Origin: Medicago truncatula
Lineage: Eukaryota; Streptophyta; Magnoliopsida; Fabales; Fabaceae
Direction: 5' to 3'
NCBI RefSeq assembly: GCF_003473485.1
Contig: NC_053048.1
Span: forward strand, 10,353,501 to 10,417,500
Length of the DNA stretch: 64,000 bases
Below, in pieces: positions 1 through 12,199 of the stretch. Position numbers and translations under genes: made by a program. Numbering within the stretch: the first letter of the stretch is position 1; the number at the start of each line of letters is the position of its first letter. The notes under the pieces are model-generated. The model ran no database searches, was not told the DNA's origin, and saw only the letters and a list, made by a program, of their open reading frames with translations.

Positions 1-335
1 TTCATCTCCACTCCTACCAAAACCTAATTTACAAACAATAATTATTATTTTTATTACACAAAAGTGAACTTAATCTCTTCATTTTTTTTAAATGGGGAGA
101 CCTTAATTGTAAACCATAAAAAATAGAACAACAAAAGTACATTCAAGTCAAATGTTAATAAAATAAGGAAAATAAATTTTTTGTAAAAAAAATGGGAAAT
201 TGAATGATTGTATATCACTATTTTTCACAAATGAAATAATCTCCTAAAAATTATATTGGTTCTGAATAGAATAATTTTCACAACTTTCCAATTAAATTAA
301 ATAAATACGTTCAAAAAAAATTAAGATTATAAAAA
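1..335. other. AT-rich intergenic DNA
   Basis: No gene seen. A run of five A at 331-335 reads as TTTTT on the minus strand and would serve as the Pol III terminator of the adjacent tRNA gene. Confidence 0.5.
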
Positions 336-417
336 CGTCGACAGCAGGGTTCGAACCTGCGCGGGCGAAGCCCAACAGATTTCAAGTCTGTCTCCTTAAC
401 CACTCGGACATATCGAC
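336..417 (-). tRNA. tRNA-Ser (anticodon UGA)
   Basis: Read on the minus strand this is an 82-nt tRNA. A 7-bp acceptor stem (GTCGATA with TGTCGAC, one G-T pair) is followed by discriminator G. The anticodon loop CTTGAAA carries TGA. A long variable arm (TGGGCTTCGCCCG region) is typical of type II serine tRNAs, and the T-arm contains the B-box GGTTCGAACCC. There is no intron and no encoded CCA. TTTTT follows at once as a Pol III stop. The intact stems argue for a functional nuclear gene rather than a SINE. Confidence 0.95.
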
Positions 418-1677
418 TCTTTTACTAAAATGTACTACTGAAGATACATATCCTATTTCTCTTGTAAAATTTGTAGATTTTGCTCTGTAATTTGAGACGT
501 GACTTTTTTTCACTAACCCCAAAATTACTCCAACTATTAGATATGTTTTTGTTTAAACAGGAAGTTGAGATCAATAAGAAAAAAGGAGTGTTATTTAAAC
601 AACCATTTGGTTGACAACTTATGGGACAACTATAATTTACAAAGAAAAAGTTGGTATTTGTACAAAAACCAAAGCAATAGAGAGATAAAGTAAAAAATAA
701 TGTGAGTATGAGAAAGAAAATTGCCACAAAAATTGTCACAAAATAGATGTTCGAATATCATTTCTCATAAGAAAATTGATGGTAACAATTTAACAAAAAG
801 GGAGGATACATATTTGAAAATCAGTGCCTCTACTAGTATTTAATGGATCATAGGTCAAGTTTGAAAAAAAAACCATTTTCATAATACATCATAAATATAT
901 ATTTTTTTATCTGATAACTAGTTTTTGTGTTTCTCATTGTTCGCTAAATTTTTTTTTTTTTTTTAATCACACGATGTTTTGTTGGAAAGATGGACTCAAC
1001 ATTCATTTCAAGTGCAATTCTTCCGAAGAAAAAAATTATTTCAAGCGCAGCACTTTATGCAAGATTCATATTTTTTGTAAAACTTACCTTTTAATAGTTT
1101 TCAAAATATGATAACACATATTCTAATTGTTTTATGGTAGAGTCAATGCACATAGACTTAGATTGTAACTTTTTGCAGCAAACAAAATATCATGCCAAAA
1201 AACCATAGCAACCAATAACTCAACTTTCAATGCATTAATCAAACTCTCCACAGCACTCTTTTGTCTTTGCATCATTATCACAACATTCATATAATTCCAA
1301 CAAGCCAATCTTATTTGGGGACAATAAAATCTAATAACTTTAACGCTCTTAATTTGAATTTCTCAATATTATTTTCTTTTGCGTTTTTTACTTTACTTCT
1401 CAATTTTGTGTTATGACTAATGAAATGTTGAGGGTATGAAAATGAAAGCGTTGAGTTGAGAAAGTTATGTTGGGTTGGCCCCTCTTTGTACTATTTGTTA
1501 TAATTACCTGAAAAACAAGTAGTGCTATATACACCCCCAACAAAAAATAGATAAATTTGAATTGATAGACAATTTAGTGTATGTTTGGTTATGTGGTAAT
1601 TTAAATTGATTTTGAGTAAATGGATTTTGTAAAATTGATTATTGATAAAAGTGAGATCAATGTAATATTTCAAAGAA
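418..1677. other. intergenic, no gene seen
   Basis: AT-rich sequence with homopolymer tracts. Short open frames here have no recognisable domain. One minus-strand frame (425-739) begins with a hydrophobic stretch but its cysteine spacing matches no peptide family I know. Confidence 0.5.
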
Positions 1678-1845
1678 ATGTTAGTAACACATACTTTTCA
1701 ACACACTCTTTTTGATTGGTCAAAATTCACATGGAACCCACCAATTTTATATGGGACCCACATGATTTGGAGGGACCCATATGGATTTTAACTAATTAAA
1801 GAGAGTGTGTTGAAAAGTGCGTGTTAGAATGTGTGTTGTTAGCAT
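1678..1845. mobile_element. MITE with imperfect terminal inverted repeats
   Basis: The left end ATGTTAGTAACACATAC followed by TTTTCAACACACTC is matched in inverse orientation at the right end (GAGTGTGTTGAAAAGTGCG then TGTTAGCAT). Between the arms is a short AT-rich core. There is no coding capacity. The superfamily cannot be fixed without a clear target duplication. Confidence 0.7.
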
Positions 1846-3199
1846 TCCTCTGTATTTAAATTGATTTTGAGTAAATTGAATGTAATTTAAATTGGTTTTC
1901 TATTTTAATATATTCTTATTTACCCAAATGTGGATTTACCTATCCGAGTTAACACCAATAAAAATCATTCATTTTTGTTAGTGAAAGACATAATAATTTT
2001 GATTGGTGTCATTCAAATGGGTAAATTCTCCTTTTGTTAATGGATAAGAATATAAGAGTGTGAGGGACATTATAATTTGAAAGATAAGCGGAAATGAATA
2101 ATATAAGTTTAGGAATTTTCTTTTAGGGGAAAATAAGTTTATTAGGAATTAAAAGATATTGATGGCTATGGAAAATTAAGAAGTTGAGTAGAGAGACAAT
2201 GCGTAAAAATTGTAAAATAAGTGGGATCATGTAATATATGACACACAAAACGAGTAGTAAAATTAGGTTACAGGTCATGCTAACATGGACTAAACACATT
2301 AGTTATTTAAAGATCTAAAAAGTTGTTTTGTCCTAAAAAAATGTGATCGGGAGGGAGTATAGCCTAAGGGGACATGTTAAGGTTTCCACAAATAGCAAAT
2401 ATTTATTGAGAAAAATTAAGTTTCAATTTTTTGAGGAATAAATTGAAACAATTTCTAAGATAATGTGCCCTAAAGGTTAAAGGTTATTAGTTTAGTATAC
2501 AAGAAAATTGTTATGAATATATTGATTTTTAGGTTGCCTTCTAAGACCTCTTTGTAATAATAATAATAAATAAAAAATATTGACTTTGTAATGAATTTGA
2601 AAAGTTAACGAAGTATCAGTAGAAAAAATGATAGGAGTAGATGAATAATAATTATATAATAAATTTAAGTTTTTTGTCAATGAACTAAGAGAAATGACAT
2701 ATATTATGGGAGACTTAAACATAATAAAAAAAATTACACAAGCGAAAATTATTATTTATCGAAGACAAATGTATTTTTTTACATGGGGAAATGCTTGAAG
2801 GTTGTGGGAGTGTTTAAAGAAAGTCAAAGCTTAGTGAAATTTAAGCGAAAGAGTGATGCAAATAGTATTAACTAGAGGATGCACTTAAAAAATATAATTA
2901 ATGTTGTATTAAAAATTAAAAAGAACCATTTTGAAACATTTTATTTTTGCAAATTTATCACTTATTTTGGGATGGAAATAGTACTTATTCTCAATATTTA
3001 TTGTCAAGAATATTTTATACAAAGTTTTTTTTTGTTACAATACAAAATAATTTAATACTCTTGAAAAAGAATGTAATATTCTAATTAAATTTAATATATG
3101 CGTGTGTGTGCGCGCGTTTAGCGGAGATAATTAATTTGTGAGGTCTTAAACCATAATCTGAATTGTCTTGCCTTTTATACGGAACCAAATTCTCTCCCA
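1846..3199. other. intergenic, no gene seen
   Basis: AT-rich DNA. GGGAGGGAGTAT at about 2348-2359 looks like the end of a decayed Stowaway-type MITE. Nothing else is supported. Confidence 0.4.
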
Positions 3200-4172
3200 T
3201 GAAAATTTAATTAGAGGGGTTGAGTGGCAATCACAACCACTCAATGTTTTTGAGCCTTTATGACCCCAGGATGATAGAAAACATTTCATATGGTTGTTAT
3301 GCTTCGATTTAACACTTATTACACCTTAAAATATTAATTATACCCATAATTCCATGATTTTTACTCACTTTTACTTATATGTTCAAAACAAAACATAACC
3401 ATATTTTAATCATGAATTCAACATGAAAACACCACAATTCAGAAACGAAAATTAAACATATTAATACAACAACATAAAAGAACATGAATTTGACAAAGAA
3501 TCGTCAAAACAATTAAGGAAATGGTAGAGGTTAATGACTCCACGCTACCCACATTAATATATCACCCTTTGATTGAATAAAACTCCGCCTTATCTTGATG
3601 TTTTGCAGAATCGGTGAATCCTACTATTGAATCTCTACCTAAGCTTTCTCTTTATGCTTCCTCTGTATCCAGAATTCTAGTTATCTTTTTCTCTCTCTAA
3701 TTATTTCTTTCTTTGTAGCCGAAATCCACTAATGCTCTTCCCTATTTTTAAACACTATTTAGGTTTAATTTTCTCACATAATCTTTAGACAGACTTACTA
3801 TTTGCACCCCTAGATTAATTACTATTCTCTTTGTAACTACACAACCTTGTTGTTTACACCTCCTTCTCTCCAAATCACTAAAACGCTACATGGCTTACTA
3901 CTTACACCTCTTTTCTATCCAATTTTACTAATGCACCTATGTTTGCACCCTACCTCCTTATTCTCGCCAAAAGCATTATTTTCTCCCTAAAAATTATTTT
4001 CTCTCATTGTTTAACCAACCAGTTAATCCATCTACATCCTCATTACCTATAACTCAATAATTGTGAATAATTTAATTAATAATATCAAACAATCAATACT
4101 TATAACAATAATAATACTAATATTATCCAATAATAATACTAATATATTAATATTAAAAATCAGGGTGTTACA
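3200..4172 (-). repeat. possible LTR-type repeat ending in GGGTGTTACA
   Basis: The right boundary GGGTGTTACA at 4163-4172 reads TGTAACACCC on the minus strand. This is the same terminus as the two solo LTRs found elsewhere in the window, although the body sequence differs. The left boundary is not defined and no target duplication was found, so the extent is approximate. Confidence 0.3.
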
Positions 4173-4189
4173 AAGGACGACTCCTCTCA

Positions 4190-5270
4190 TAGTGTAAGCT
4201 TGTGATCTTGAAGATGTTTTTAGATTTGTGTCGCATACAAAAGTTCCGCGTCCACGGGATCATATATTGTTCAATGTTGTGCTTGTTGGGCTCGTGCAGT
4301 GCTTATGGACGACATCTATATCGTTAGCAGAGGCAGTTGGCATTTATTATGATGTAACTCGAAGGGATCTGACAAGATGTCTCTTGAGTTTCTGCCACCA
4401 AGGTGTCAACTGTGTGTCTTGTACGCATCTTGATGTTGAGAACCACATGCTCCCCGCACTCGAGTGTATTTTAATTTTTGTAGGTGCCCTCAATTGTTCG
4501 ATTGCTCCTCTTTCATACACTTGGAAAGAGGAGCATTGTGATCCAAGAGGCGTCCCTCTATGGGAAATGCAGGAGACAAGACACGCCATTCATTGTCACT
4601 ATCATCTCCCCAATCAGAAGATGTAAGCTAGACGTCTACTTGTGTCATCTCTCAATGGATGAAGATTGTAGGTCGTGGTCAGTAATAGGATAGTTTACAT
4701 GTTTTAGCCAGTAAATACCACTGGCTTGTATGACATCTCGAACCATTGCTCCTTTATCCTTACCTTATTCTCATCATTTATAACCTTTAGCTTTTTCCCG
4801 TTGTTCACACACTTTAAATTGTTACGCCACTGTAATAGTAAAATAAAATAAATAAACATTTGACTCAACCATAGCTCACATAATTAGTACAAAAAAGATT
4901 AAAAATGTAGAATCTTACTACTCTATCAAACATACGCTTAGCCACGTGATGCTGGTACTTGGCGATCACAAACACGTCAATGCCCCACAAAGATATTCAT
5001 CCAGCACATGCGGCTCCTTCTCCCAAGCTTGTTGTTGTTGCTCATCGTCATCGACATTCCTTGCCTCCCTGAATTGTTTGAATTAACATTGTCCTCGACA
5101 TGGTGCTGCTAGGTTCAGGGCTCAGAATGGTTCACCTGAGATGGCTGGGCCATCAACATGGCAGCCCCTTCCCATTCTCCCTTCCGCTACATTCCTCTTC
5201 ATCTGCTCTCGCCTAGCAAATGTAGTCAAGGAAACTATGTCGTTCCTAACACGGTCCATGGTCCATATCT
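4190..5270 (-). pseudogene. degenerate plant mobile domain (PMD) gene remnant
   Basis: On the minus strand, broken reading frames resemble the PMD gene found intact-looking at 49-50.5 kb. Around 4530-4620 a frame gives GEMIVTMNGVSCLLHFPIEG followed by RLLDH, which parallels GEMTVTLDDVACLMHLPIEG in the other copy. Around 4910-4990 a frame gives FVIAKYQHHVAKRMF before a GTAAG donor, corresponding to the end of PMD exon 1. Many stops and frameshifts separate these blocks. PMD proteins (MAIN/MAIL-like) are known in plants as host proteins and as transposon cargo. This copy is dead, and its transposon boundaries were not identified. Confidence 0.55.
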
Positions 5271-6069
5271 GAAACATGCAAAATCATGTATACATACAAT
5301 TAACAAAAATCCACAAAATAATTAAAAACGACATATAATGAAGTTGTTCGGATTATATAATCCAAACATGAACTTTCTAGTTCGAGTTATATAATATGAA
5401 CAAGTTCAATATCAATAAAAAAATGAATCAAACATATATAAATTGAATTAAATATTAATGAGACCTTATGTTGTGTTTGATGTTTGAAAATGCTTGAAAT
5501 GTGATGTTTTTAGCAAAAACCTTCAAAAATTACACAATGGGGTTTTCTGATTTATGGAATAAAATAGGGCGCATGACAAGAGCATATGGTAGGAAAAGTA
5601 ATAGTTTAGAAACTATCCACTTTTTTGATTGTAAATTTTAATCGCACAAAATCTATTAAAGATTACAATCCAAACTTTATTTTTAGTTCGGAGCGTATTT
5701 TTGATCGACTTATTTCAGAGGTTGAATAATAATAAGAAGCCTATATATAGTATTAGCAATCACTTTATGGTTTTTTTTAAGAAACCAATCACTTTATATG
5801 TATTTAAATTATTTTACTTAATCTCTTTATGCCATTACATTTAATTTTTCTTTGACTCCTAACTCGATTTTTGGAGGATTATTTCATGATATGCTACTAT
5901 CTTCACAAACCCGTGTGCATTTTTACATACATATTTCTATTTTAAACTTTTTAATATGTGCAAATTTACATATGATAAAAAAAAACTCTTTTTTTTTTGT
6001 GCCGGTGTTTGAACCATGAACCTTACATATACTAGTTAAGTTCACGAAGACATGAAAACCTTTATTTTA
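5271..6069. other. intergenic, repeat debris
   Basis: No gene seen. A short tRNA-like B-box remnant (GTTTGAACC) occurs near 6007 on the plus strand, probably a truncated SINE. Confidence 0.4.
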
Positions 6070-6209
6070 TTTTTTTTAATAGATAGACGAAATGGCAAAG
6101 CCATTATAAACTCACACACACAAGTGGAGGTACCGGGATTCGAACCCCGGTCATGGCATCCGGCCTAACAATTTCGGCATTTTGCCAGTTGAGCTAGGAC
6201 TTGTGGATT
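6070..6209 (-). mobile_element. tRNA-derived SINE
   Basis: The minus strand starts with a tRNA-like head containing an A-box-like TAGCTCAACTGG and the B-box GGTTCGAACCC, and ends in an A-rich tail. Flanking target duplications of 16 bp are nearly perfect: GAAAACCTTTATTTTA at 6054-6069 and GAAAACCCTTATTTTA at 6210-6225. Two more copies of this family lie at about 29312 and 37697. Confidence 0.85.
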
Positions 6210-6225
6210 GAAAACCCTTATTTTA

Positions 6226-6988
6226 ATATAACAAAAAGGTATGCTTGGTGTGATAATATTCAGATCTCCTCGTCGTCATATTAAGTTGTATATGAATCAA
6301 TTTATTGATGTCGTATCTTTTTTTTTTCCTGCTGCGTGTGGCCACGTTCTCTGTTTTTTAATTTTTTTTAGGGGACTTTCTCTGTTTTTTTTATTAACGA
6401 GTTACACGATCTCCTTAAAATATTATATTTTTCACTCGTTGTAAGGTTCACGTCCATGACATTAATTTCCTTTTTTTCCCTTCTAAATATAGGTGCATAT
6501 CCTTTCTCTTTTTTCAAGAGCACTAAATATCCTCTTTAAGCTTTAAAGCTTTGTTCCTGTCAAAAAAAAAAAAAAAGCTTCAAGCTTTGTTTGGATTTTT
6601 TCTATAAGCACATTTCAAACTTTATAATATCCTTGTTGTCACTTGCTTGTTAGTAGTATGTATGTGAGGATATTTTATGTCGAATTTCAAGTTTGAATTT
6701 GACTCTCCACATTTTTCTCTACGTATCTACTAATTCGAATAGAAAATTGTTATTCTCATATCAAAGGCTAGAAAACACCACATAAACAACAAAATAATAT
6801 CATTGACAGTTAACTATCAATGACTTTTTTTTTTGAAGAGGCTAAAATGCAATATATTATCACAACAAAAATGGTCTTCTTGACACAAGTTGTGCTAAAG
6901 AAGAAACACCAAAATACAAACAGAATTTGCAACAATATTTACAAGGCAAAAGTCAACCACCAAAAAGCGAAGAAAGAAATAAAGATAA
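6226..6988. other. intergenic; LINE 3' flank
   Basis: No gene is supported. The part nearest 6989 is likely the 3' untranslated end of the minus-strand LINE fragment. Confidence 0.4.
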
Positions 6989-7596
6989 TTAGCCTACTCC
7001 GAGAATAGAAAACGGACTTAGCCACAAGTCATGATAATCGAAGGGAAGACTGACGTGTTTCCCCTTCAACCACCTGTAAGTTAGTGACTTGATTTTGTCC
7101 GCCACCTGCGAAATAGAGCAAATTTTGTTGTTGAAAATCCGATTATTTCTTGCTTTCCATATTTCCCACATTGTTGCAAACCAAATGACCTGTATGATAG
7201 ACCGACGTGACAAAGCCACCCCCACCAATATGATTGAACTGATAATAATGACTTTGAGCGACCAATGACAATACCGCGGAAAAATCCATCCACATAAGAA
7301 TGTGATTCCAAACTGATTCAAATAACAAACAATGAAAAAGAAGATGAGAAGATGTTTCCGCCTCCCCGCACCCTCCAATGCACAACTGAGCATCAAAATT
7401 AATGACACGTCTACGAAAAAGATTATCTTTCGTAGGTAGCCTGTCTCGAAACAGGCGCCACACAAATAAAACAACCTTCAATGGTACATCCTTAAGCCAC
7501 AAAGATGAAGCAGGGACCTCAGGATCAACATGAACATTAGCATTAATAAAGTTATAAGTGCTCCTAACAGTATAAAGTGAAGAATGTTCCAATCGC

Positions 7597-10095
7597 TGTA
7601 ACGCCCTCTTTGAATTATTTCTTTTATTTAATTATTTAATTGAGTCTAGAATTTATTAAGAAGAGTTTATAATATATTTATATGATTATATAATTTATTA
7701 AGTGGCTTATTATATTATTTAATAGAATAAGATTTGAAAATAAAATAATATTAGGTTTAGGGGTTGTTATGAGATTTTAGAGAGTTTGGGGGAGAAAGAG
7801 AAATAAGATAAAATAGAATAAAAGGTTATAAATAGGAGAAACCTAGTTTAGAAAAAAAAAACATAACGTACGATCAATTTTGGAGAAAAAGGGAGAAAAA
7901 GCTAAGAGAAGGGAGAAGACCTAGAGTGCTGCGATTTTCTTATTCTAAGGTAAGGGTGAGACTAACATTCAATCTTATTAAGTCTGTAATTCTGATGATT
8001 AAATTTAACAAGGGTGGGATTAGTTTTGGAGGATTTGAGAATTAGGGTTAAAGTGAGGAATTGATGAAAAATTGTTAGATTGATGTAGAAAGAGTGGATA
8101 ATTTGATGAATTAAAGTAATAGGTGGTGTTCATGTTGTAGAATAATCATAGGTTAAATTCCTAATCAGCTTTTGAGTTAGGATTGATGAAAATTGAGATT
8201 TTCGCTTGAAGAGTCGATGTCTAAATGTTTTTGCAAATGAGTGATTATGTGAGGTTTTGGAAACCGATTTTTGGGTGGTTGAAACTGGAATTTTTCTGTA
8301 GATTGTGATAGAGCTAAGTGTCAGGAGTGCGTAGGTGAAAACGGCATCGAAAACGGGTTAACGGTTCGATTTTTAGGCGCGAAAACGTGAAGGGTGAAAA
8401 TCTTTTGCTGTCGAATTCATGAGGCGATTCTAGTGATCATGAGGCGATTTCGACAAAAAATCTGTAATTTTAGTATGTCTGATGCTGTCGAAATCATGAG
8501 GCGATTCTAGTGATCATGAGGCGATTTTGACAGAAAAATCTGTATTTTAGTATGTCTGATGTTGTCTTACCAGAAACCTTAAAAATGCAATTTTCTTCAC
8601 TCCAAATGTTTCCAGACTTCTTCCTAAGTGTAGGGACTTTATCCTAACCATCTAGAGATGTTTTTAGGAAAGAAATAATGTTGTATAAAGGGTCTAATGA
8701 GTTGTTGAGAGTTGAACCTTGGGGTAGTTATGAATATTATTTACAATATTAATGAAGATTTGTGAAGCTGATTTATGATGATTTGATGTTGTTTATAATG
8801 TGATATAATTGTATATGTTTGAATTATATGTGAATATTTGAGATGTTGTTTACTTGTGTTCGATATTATTATATCATGATGTTGTGCATACCGCCTATGT
8901 TGCTGATTGTTAATTAACTAAGTTGCATGAGTCAGTCTAAGTCGTTGAAGGTGTTGATGTTCCAAATTATTGGACTATTATAAGAGGTTGTCGAATGAAG
9001 ATGTTTAAGAAGTCGAGTCCATGCATTAGCATTTCAGTGTTGGGGCTTGATGCCCTGGAGCTTTGTACTCACCACGTTGGAGCTTTAGCTCAATTAGCGA
9101 TAGGGGCTTGATGCCCTGAAGTATAATAATACTCAAATAGCGATAGGGGCTTGATGCTCCGTATTGGTACCACATGCATGATTAGAGGATTAAGTTGCAT
9201 AGTCAAGTTCTCAAGTTATCGAGTTGTCAAGATTGTCAAGTTGTCGAGTTGATAAGTTGTAGAAGTTGCGTTGTCGTTGTCGTTGAGTTGTCATTTGTCA
9301 ATGAGTTGTTAATAAAGAACTAAGTGAAGTATTAATATTTATTAATCATTGTTGTTTATGTTGTTGTTATATCAATATAAGATGATGAATATGTGGTTTG
9401 TTTATATGATTATGATTAAGATGAATATGTTGTTTGTTTATATGATTATTATCATTAAGTGATGATTATGTCATGTTGTATATGATTATTATTATTAAGT
9501 GATGATTAAGTTGTGTTGTTATGTTATTATGAAATGATGATTGGAAGTTGGTTGAACTATTAAGAATTATTACATGAAGAATTATTATTACTAATAGATG
9601 AAGTTATTTATGTTGTTAAATATAATTATTGAATTATATGCTTGATATTATTGTTTTTTGAAATCTCACCCCTTCTGCTTGGAAATGTTGCTCTTCGTAT
9701 GAGTAACTTGCAGGTGATCGAATTTAAGTTGTTGTTAGATTGCTGTCGTGAGTGGATTAGCTCTCATGTGTCTCTTTAGGTGCTCTGATACGTAACGGGA
9801 TGGGAATTTTATTGTTGTCTTTCTATTCCTTACGTATTGTTTTAAGAAGATTTATGACTATGTTTTTAGATTGGATTTTATGAGATATTTATTGATGAGG
9901 CCTTTGTGCCAAAGACTGTTTTAATTATTGAATTTAATCCGCTGCAAAGTTTGAAACAATATGTTGATGATTTTTGGACAGATAATTAGTTAATTATCTC
10001 ATTTATTATATTTTGAAAGTGTAGCATTCCGTTATATGTTGTTTACTCTGATAAATATTTATGAAATTTTTAAGTTGGGAAAACGGGGTGTTACA
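7597..10095. mobile_element. solo LTR (2,499 bp) inserted in a LINE
   Basis: It begins TGTAACGCCC and ends GGGTGTTACA, flanked by perfect 5-bp target duplications ATCGC (7592-7596 and 10096-10100). No internal coding domain is present. A promoter-like TTATAAATAGG lies near 7826-7836, and TTCTAAGGTAAGGGTGAGAC (about 7942) resembles a splice donor. A sibling at 46530-48651 shares the termini, the TATA region, the donor, and the block AAATCTCACCCCTTCTGCTT near the 3' side. The simplest reading is recombination of a Ty3/gypsy-type element to a solo LTR. The lineage (Ogre/Tat or other) is not established. Confidence 0.8.
8407..8561. repeat. tandem duplication inside the solo LTR
   Basis: Two copies of a unit of about 76 bp starting GCTGTCGAAWTCATGAGGCG. 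Each unit contains GATCATGAGGCGATTT and ends near TTTTAGTATGTCTGATG. It lies wholly inside the LTR. Confidence 0.75.
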
Positions 10096-10870
10096 ATCGC
10101 CACGTCCACCTATCACTCCTATCCACCTGCAAAGTTACATTAAGAAGCAAATGCCTAAGTTCCCCCACTAACTCCTCTTCCCACGCAAACAGTCTACGAC
10201 GCCAACTCCAAGCATCCCCATCCACCCCCCACCAACATTCCCTTGAAACCACTCCTCAGACCGCAAGACAGAGATTTCTCTCCACCAAGATGAAGCCTCA
10301 CGACCTCCCTCCCTCACCCTACCATCCTCCACGCCGTATCTAGACGACAACACCCTAAACCACAACCTATCTCTCTCCACCAACAATCTCCAACACCACT
10401 TCCCTGAAAGAGCTATATTAAAGTCACTAATTCTCCTTACCCCCAAACTGCCAACCTCCTAACTCCAATAGATAGACTGTCAATCAATCCAAGAAATTTT
10501 CCTGCCAACAACAGTTGTTGCCGATGAAAATTGAAGTTAAATTTATCATTTTATAGTATTTCTCAACATTGTTCAAGGTGTAAACAACAATGTTCACTCA
10601 AATATGTGTTAGTCGCTAAGCTAGTAGCAAAAATTAAAAAAAAAATGATAAGGTTTAGATTAAATAAAAATTAATACTACCGTTTAGGATAATATATATC
10701 AAGATATAAACCTGAATGAATATACTAATTATTACCTCTCTCTTCTTTATAAGACACTTTTAATATGTTAAAAACATAAACTTTCTCTTTCTCTTAAAAG
10801 ATAATATTGTACACGCAATGGAAACATGGCCGTATCTGAGACAGGGTGAAGACGGCGACTGCCCTGGGTC

Positions 10871-11494
10871 TAGGGATGGCAATTGGACTCAGATTCAATA
10901 GGCACCCGCAAAAAATACCCACAATGGGTAGGGTAAAACCCCGCTTTCATGGGTCTGGGCACGGGTGCGGGTAATACCCACAAAATAAAATGGGTATGGG
11001 CACGGATAAGGATACTATACTGCCCAGACCCGCAACCCCGCATATACATATTTATATAATATCATAAATTATTTATTTATTTTTTATGTATAATTAATTA
11101 ATTTATTTAACTATTTAAGCCTAAACCTAAACTTAAACCATACAACTGCTTAATACAATAACAACTCCATCATGTTCGTGTATAATTTTTTAGGGATATT
11201 TTGGATGTTTTCTATTTGACTAAATATCACGATTCATATTATTTTATGAGTTAATTTTAAAAAATTGGGATTGTAGTTTTATTTCATTTGTGATGTTTTT
11301 TTTTTGTTTTTTCATAGTTAAAGTGCGGGTAATGGGTGCGGGTATGGGCACTTAGGTACCTATAGGGTATGGGGAAGGGGACTAAAGTTGTTGCCCACGA
11401 GGGTACGGACACGGGTACAGGTATTTTTTATAAATGCGGGTATAGGGACGCGCACTGTAGTACCATACCCATTGGGTGCCCATTGTCATCCCTA
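10871..11494. mobile_element. hAT-like non-autonomous element
   Basis: Terminal inverted repeats TAGGGATGGCAA and TTGTCATCCCTA bound a 624-bp element. The 8-bp target duplications are CCTGGGTC (10863-10870) and CCTGGGCC (11495-11502), seven of eight identical, the size expected for hAT. The ends are rich in GGGTATGGGCACGGG-type motifs and the core is AT-rich. There is no transposase frame. Confidence 0.8.
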
Positions 11495-11594
11495 CCTGGG
11501 CCTAAAAAAATAAGTACGAAATTTGGGCCCCAAATTCTTTTTAGGATTGGCCCTAAAAAAAGTTGCTTAGTTTTTTGTATCAAGTTTGATGTTT

Positions 11595-11764
11595 GAGAAT
11601 TGCTCTTCTCTCATTTGTTTTTGCGCATTCTCGTGCTATGTGAGTTAACCCATGCTGAAGAAAAAAAAAGTCTAACTGACGTTGAAAATACACCTACGTG
11701 AGTTAACTCACGTTTGACTTTGTTATGGGAATGGACAATTCTAAATGGGAGAAGAGAAATTCTC
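11595..11764. mobile_element. 170-bp Mutator-like MITE
   Basis: The ends are GAGAATTGCTCTTCTC and GAGAAGAGAAATTCTC, with a perfect 9-bp target duplication TTGATGTTT at 11586-11594 and 11765-11773. The interior contains the palindrome GTGAGTTAACTCAC. A relative sits at 29631-29810. Confidence 0.85.
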
Positions 11765-11773
11765 TTGATGTTT

Positions 11774-12199
11774 ATATATATTTATTTGTTAGGTTAGGAT
11801 TCAAATTGTAGATTTGCATCAGGCCACCAAAATCTCAAAAACGGTCCTAAATAGCAAGTACAAATAAATTTAATATTATTATAAACTTTTTTAATTCCCA
11901 TATTTAATCAAAAGAATCTTGTATTTAGGGATGGATGTCGTAACAATTAGGCAAAATTGGGTTCCTTTAGGCTATTTAATTCAATTGCATGCTTGTATAA
12001 TTGTATTAGATTAATTCGTTAAGTTTATTTTTTTTCTTTAAAAAAGGCTATTTAACAATCATAATGTATACCTCTAAAAAAAAACATAATGTATATATTG
12101 TTGGCCTTTTTTTTTATCATTTTTTTCATGAAAAAAAAAAAAAGCACTTACGAGATTGTTATGGGTCGGACCAATATTCTCTTATTTGGAAAATATTCT
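11774..12199. other. intergenic, no gene seen
   Basis: AT-rich sequence with poly-T and poly-A runs. The open frames at 12064-12297 are low-complexity. Confidence 0.4.

Larger units (their letters stand above)
6989..10500 (-). mobile_element. L1-type LINE fragment (RT C-terminus and zf-RVT), split by a solo LTR
   Basis: Two minus-strand segments belong to one non-LTR retrotransposon ORF2. Segment 10500-10096 encodes the end of the reverse transcriptase (GVRRISDFNIALSGKWCWRL). After a frameshift near 10210 it continues WRRRLFAWEEELVGELRHLL. Segment 7596-6989 resumes with EHSSLYTVRSTYNFI and the zinc-binding domain of plant LINE reverse transcriptases (KVVLFVWRLFRDRLPTKDNL, CIGGCGEAETSSHLLFHC), then a C-terminal WKARNNRIF block. 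Some residues between the RT and zf-RVT parts are deleted. The element is 5'-truncated, as is usual for LINEs, and is inactive. Confidence 0.85.

Noticed and set aside
425..739. Minus-strand 104-codon frame with a hydrophobic start and several cysteines, suggesting a secreted nodule-type cysteine-rich peptide
   Set aside because: Cysteine spacing does not match the families I know, no intron after a signal peptide is visible, and the sequence is low-complexity.
4228..4626. Plus-strand 132-codon frame
   Set aside because: It lies antisense to PMD-like blocks that are recognisable on the minus strand, so it is a shadow frame.
6090..6206. tRNA gene candidate from the GGTTCGAACCCC box
   Set aside because: Stems do not close as a tRNA, a tail and target duplications are present, and copies recur. 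It is a SINE.
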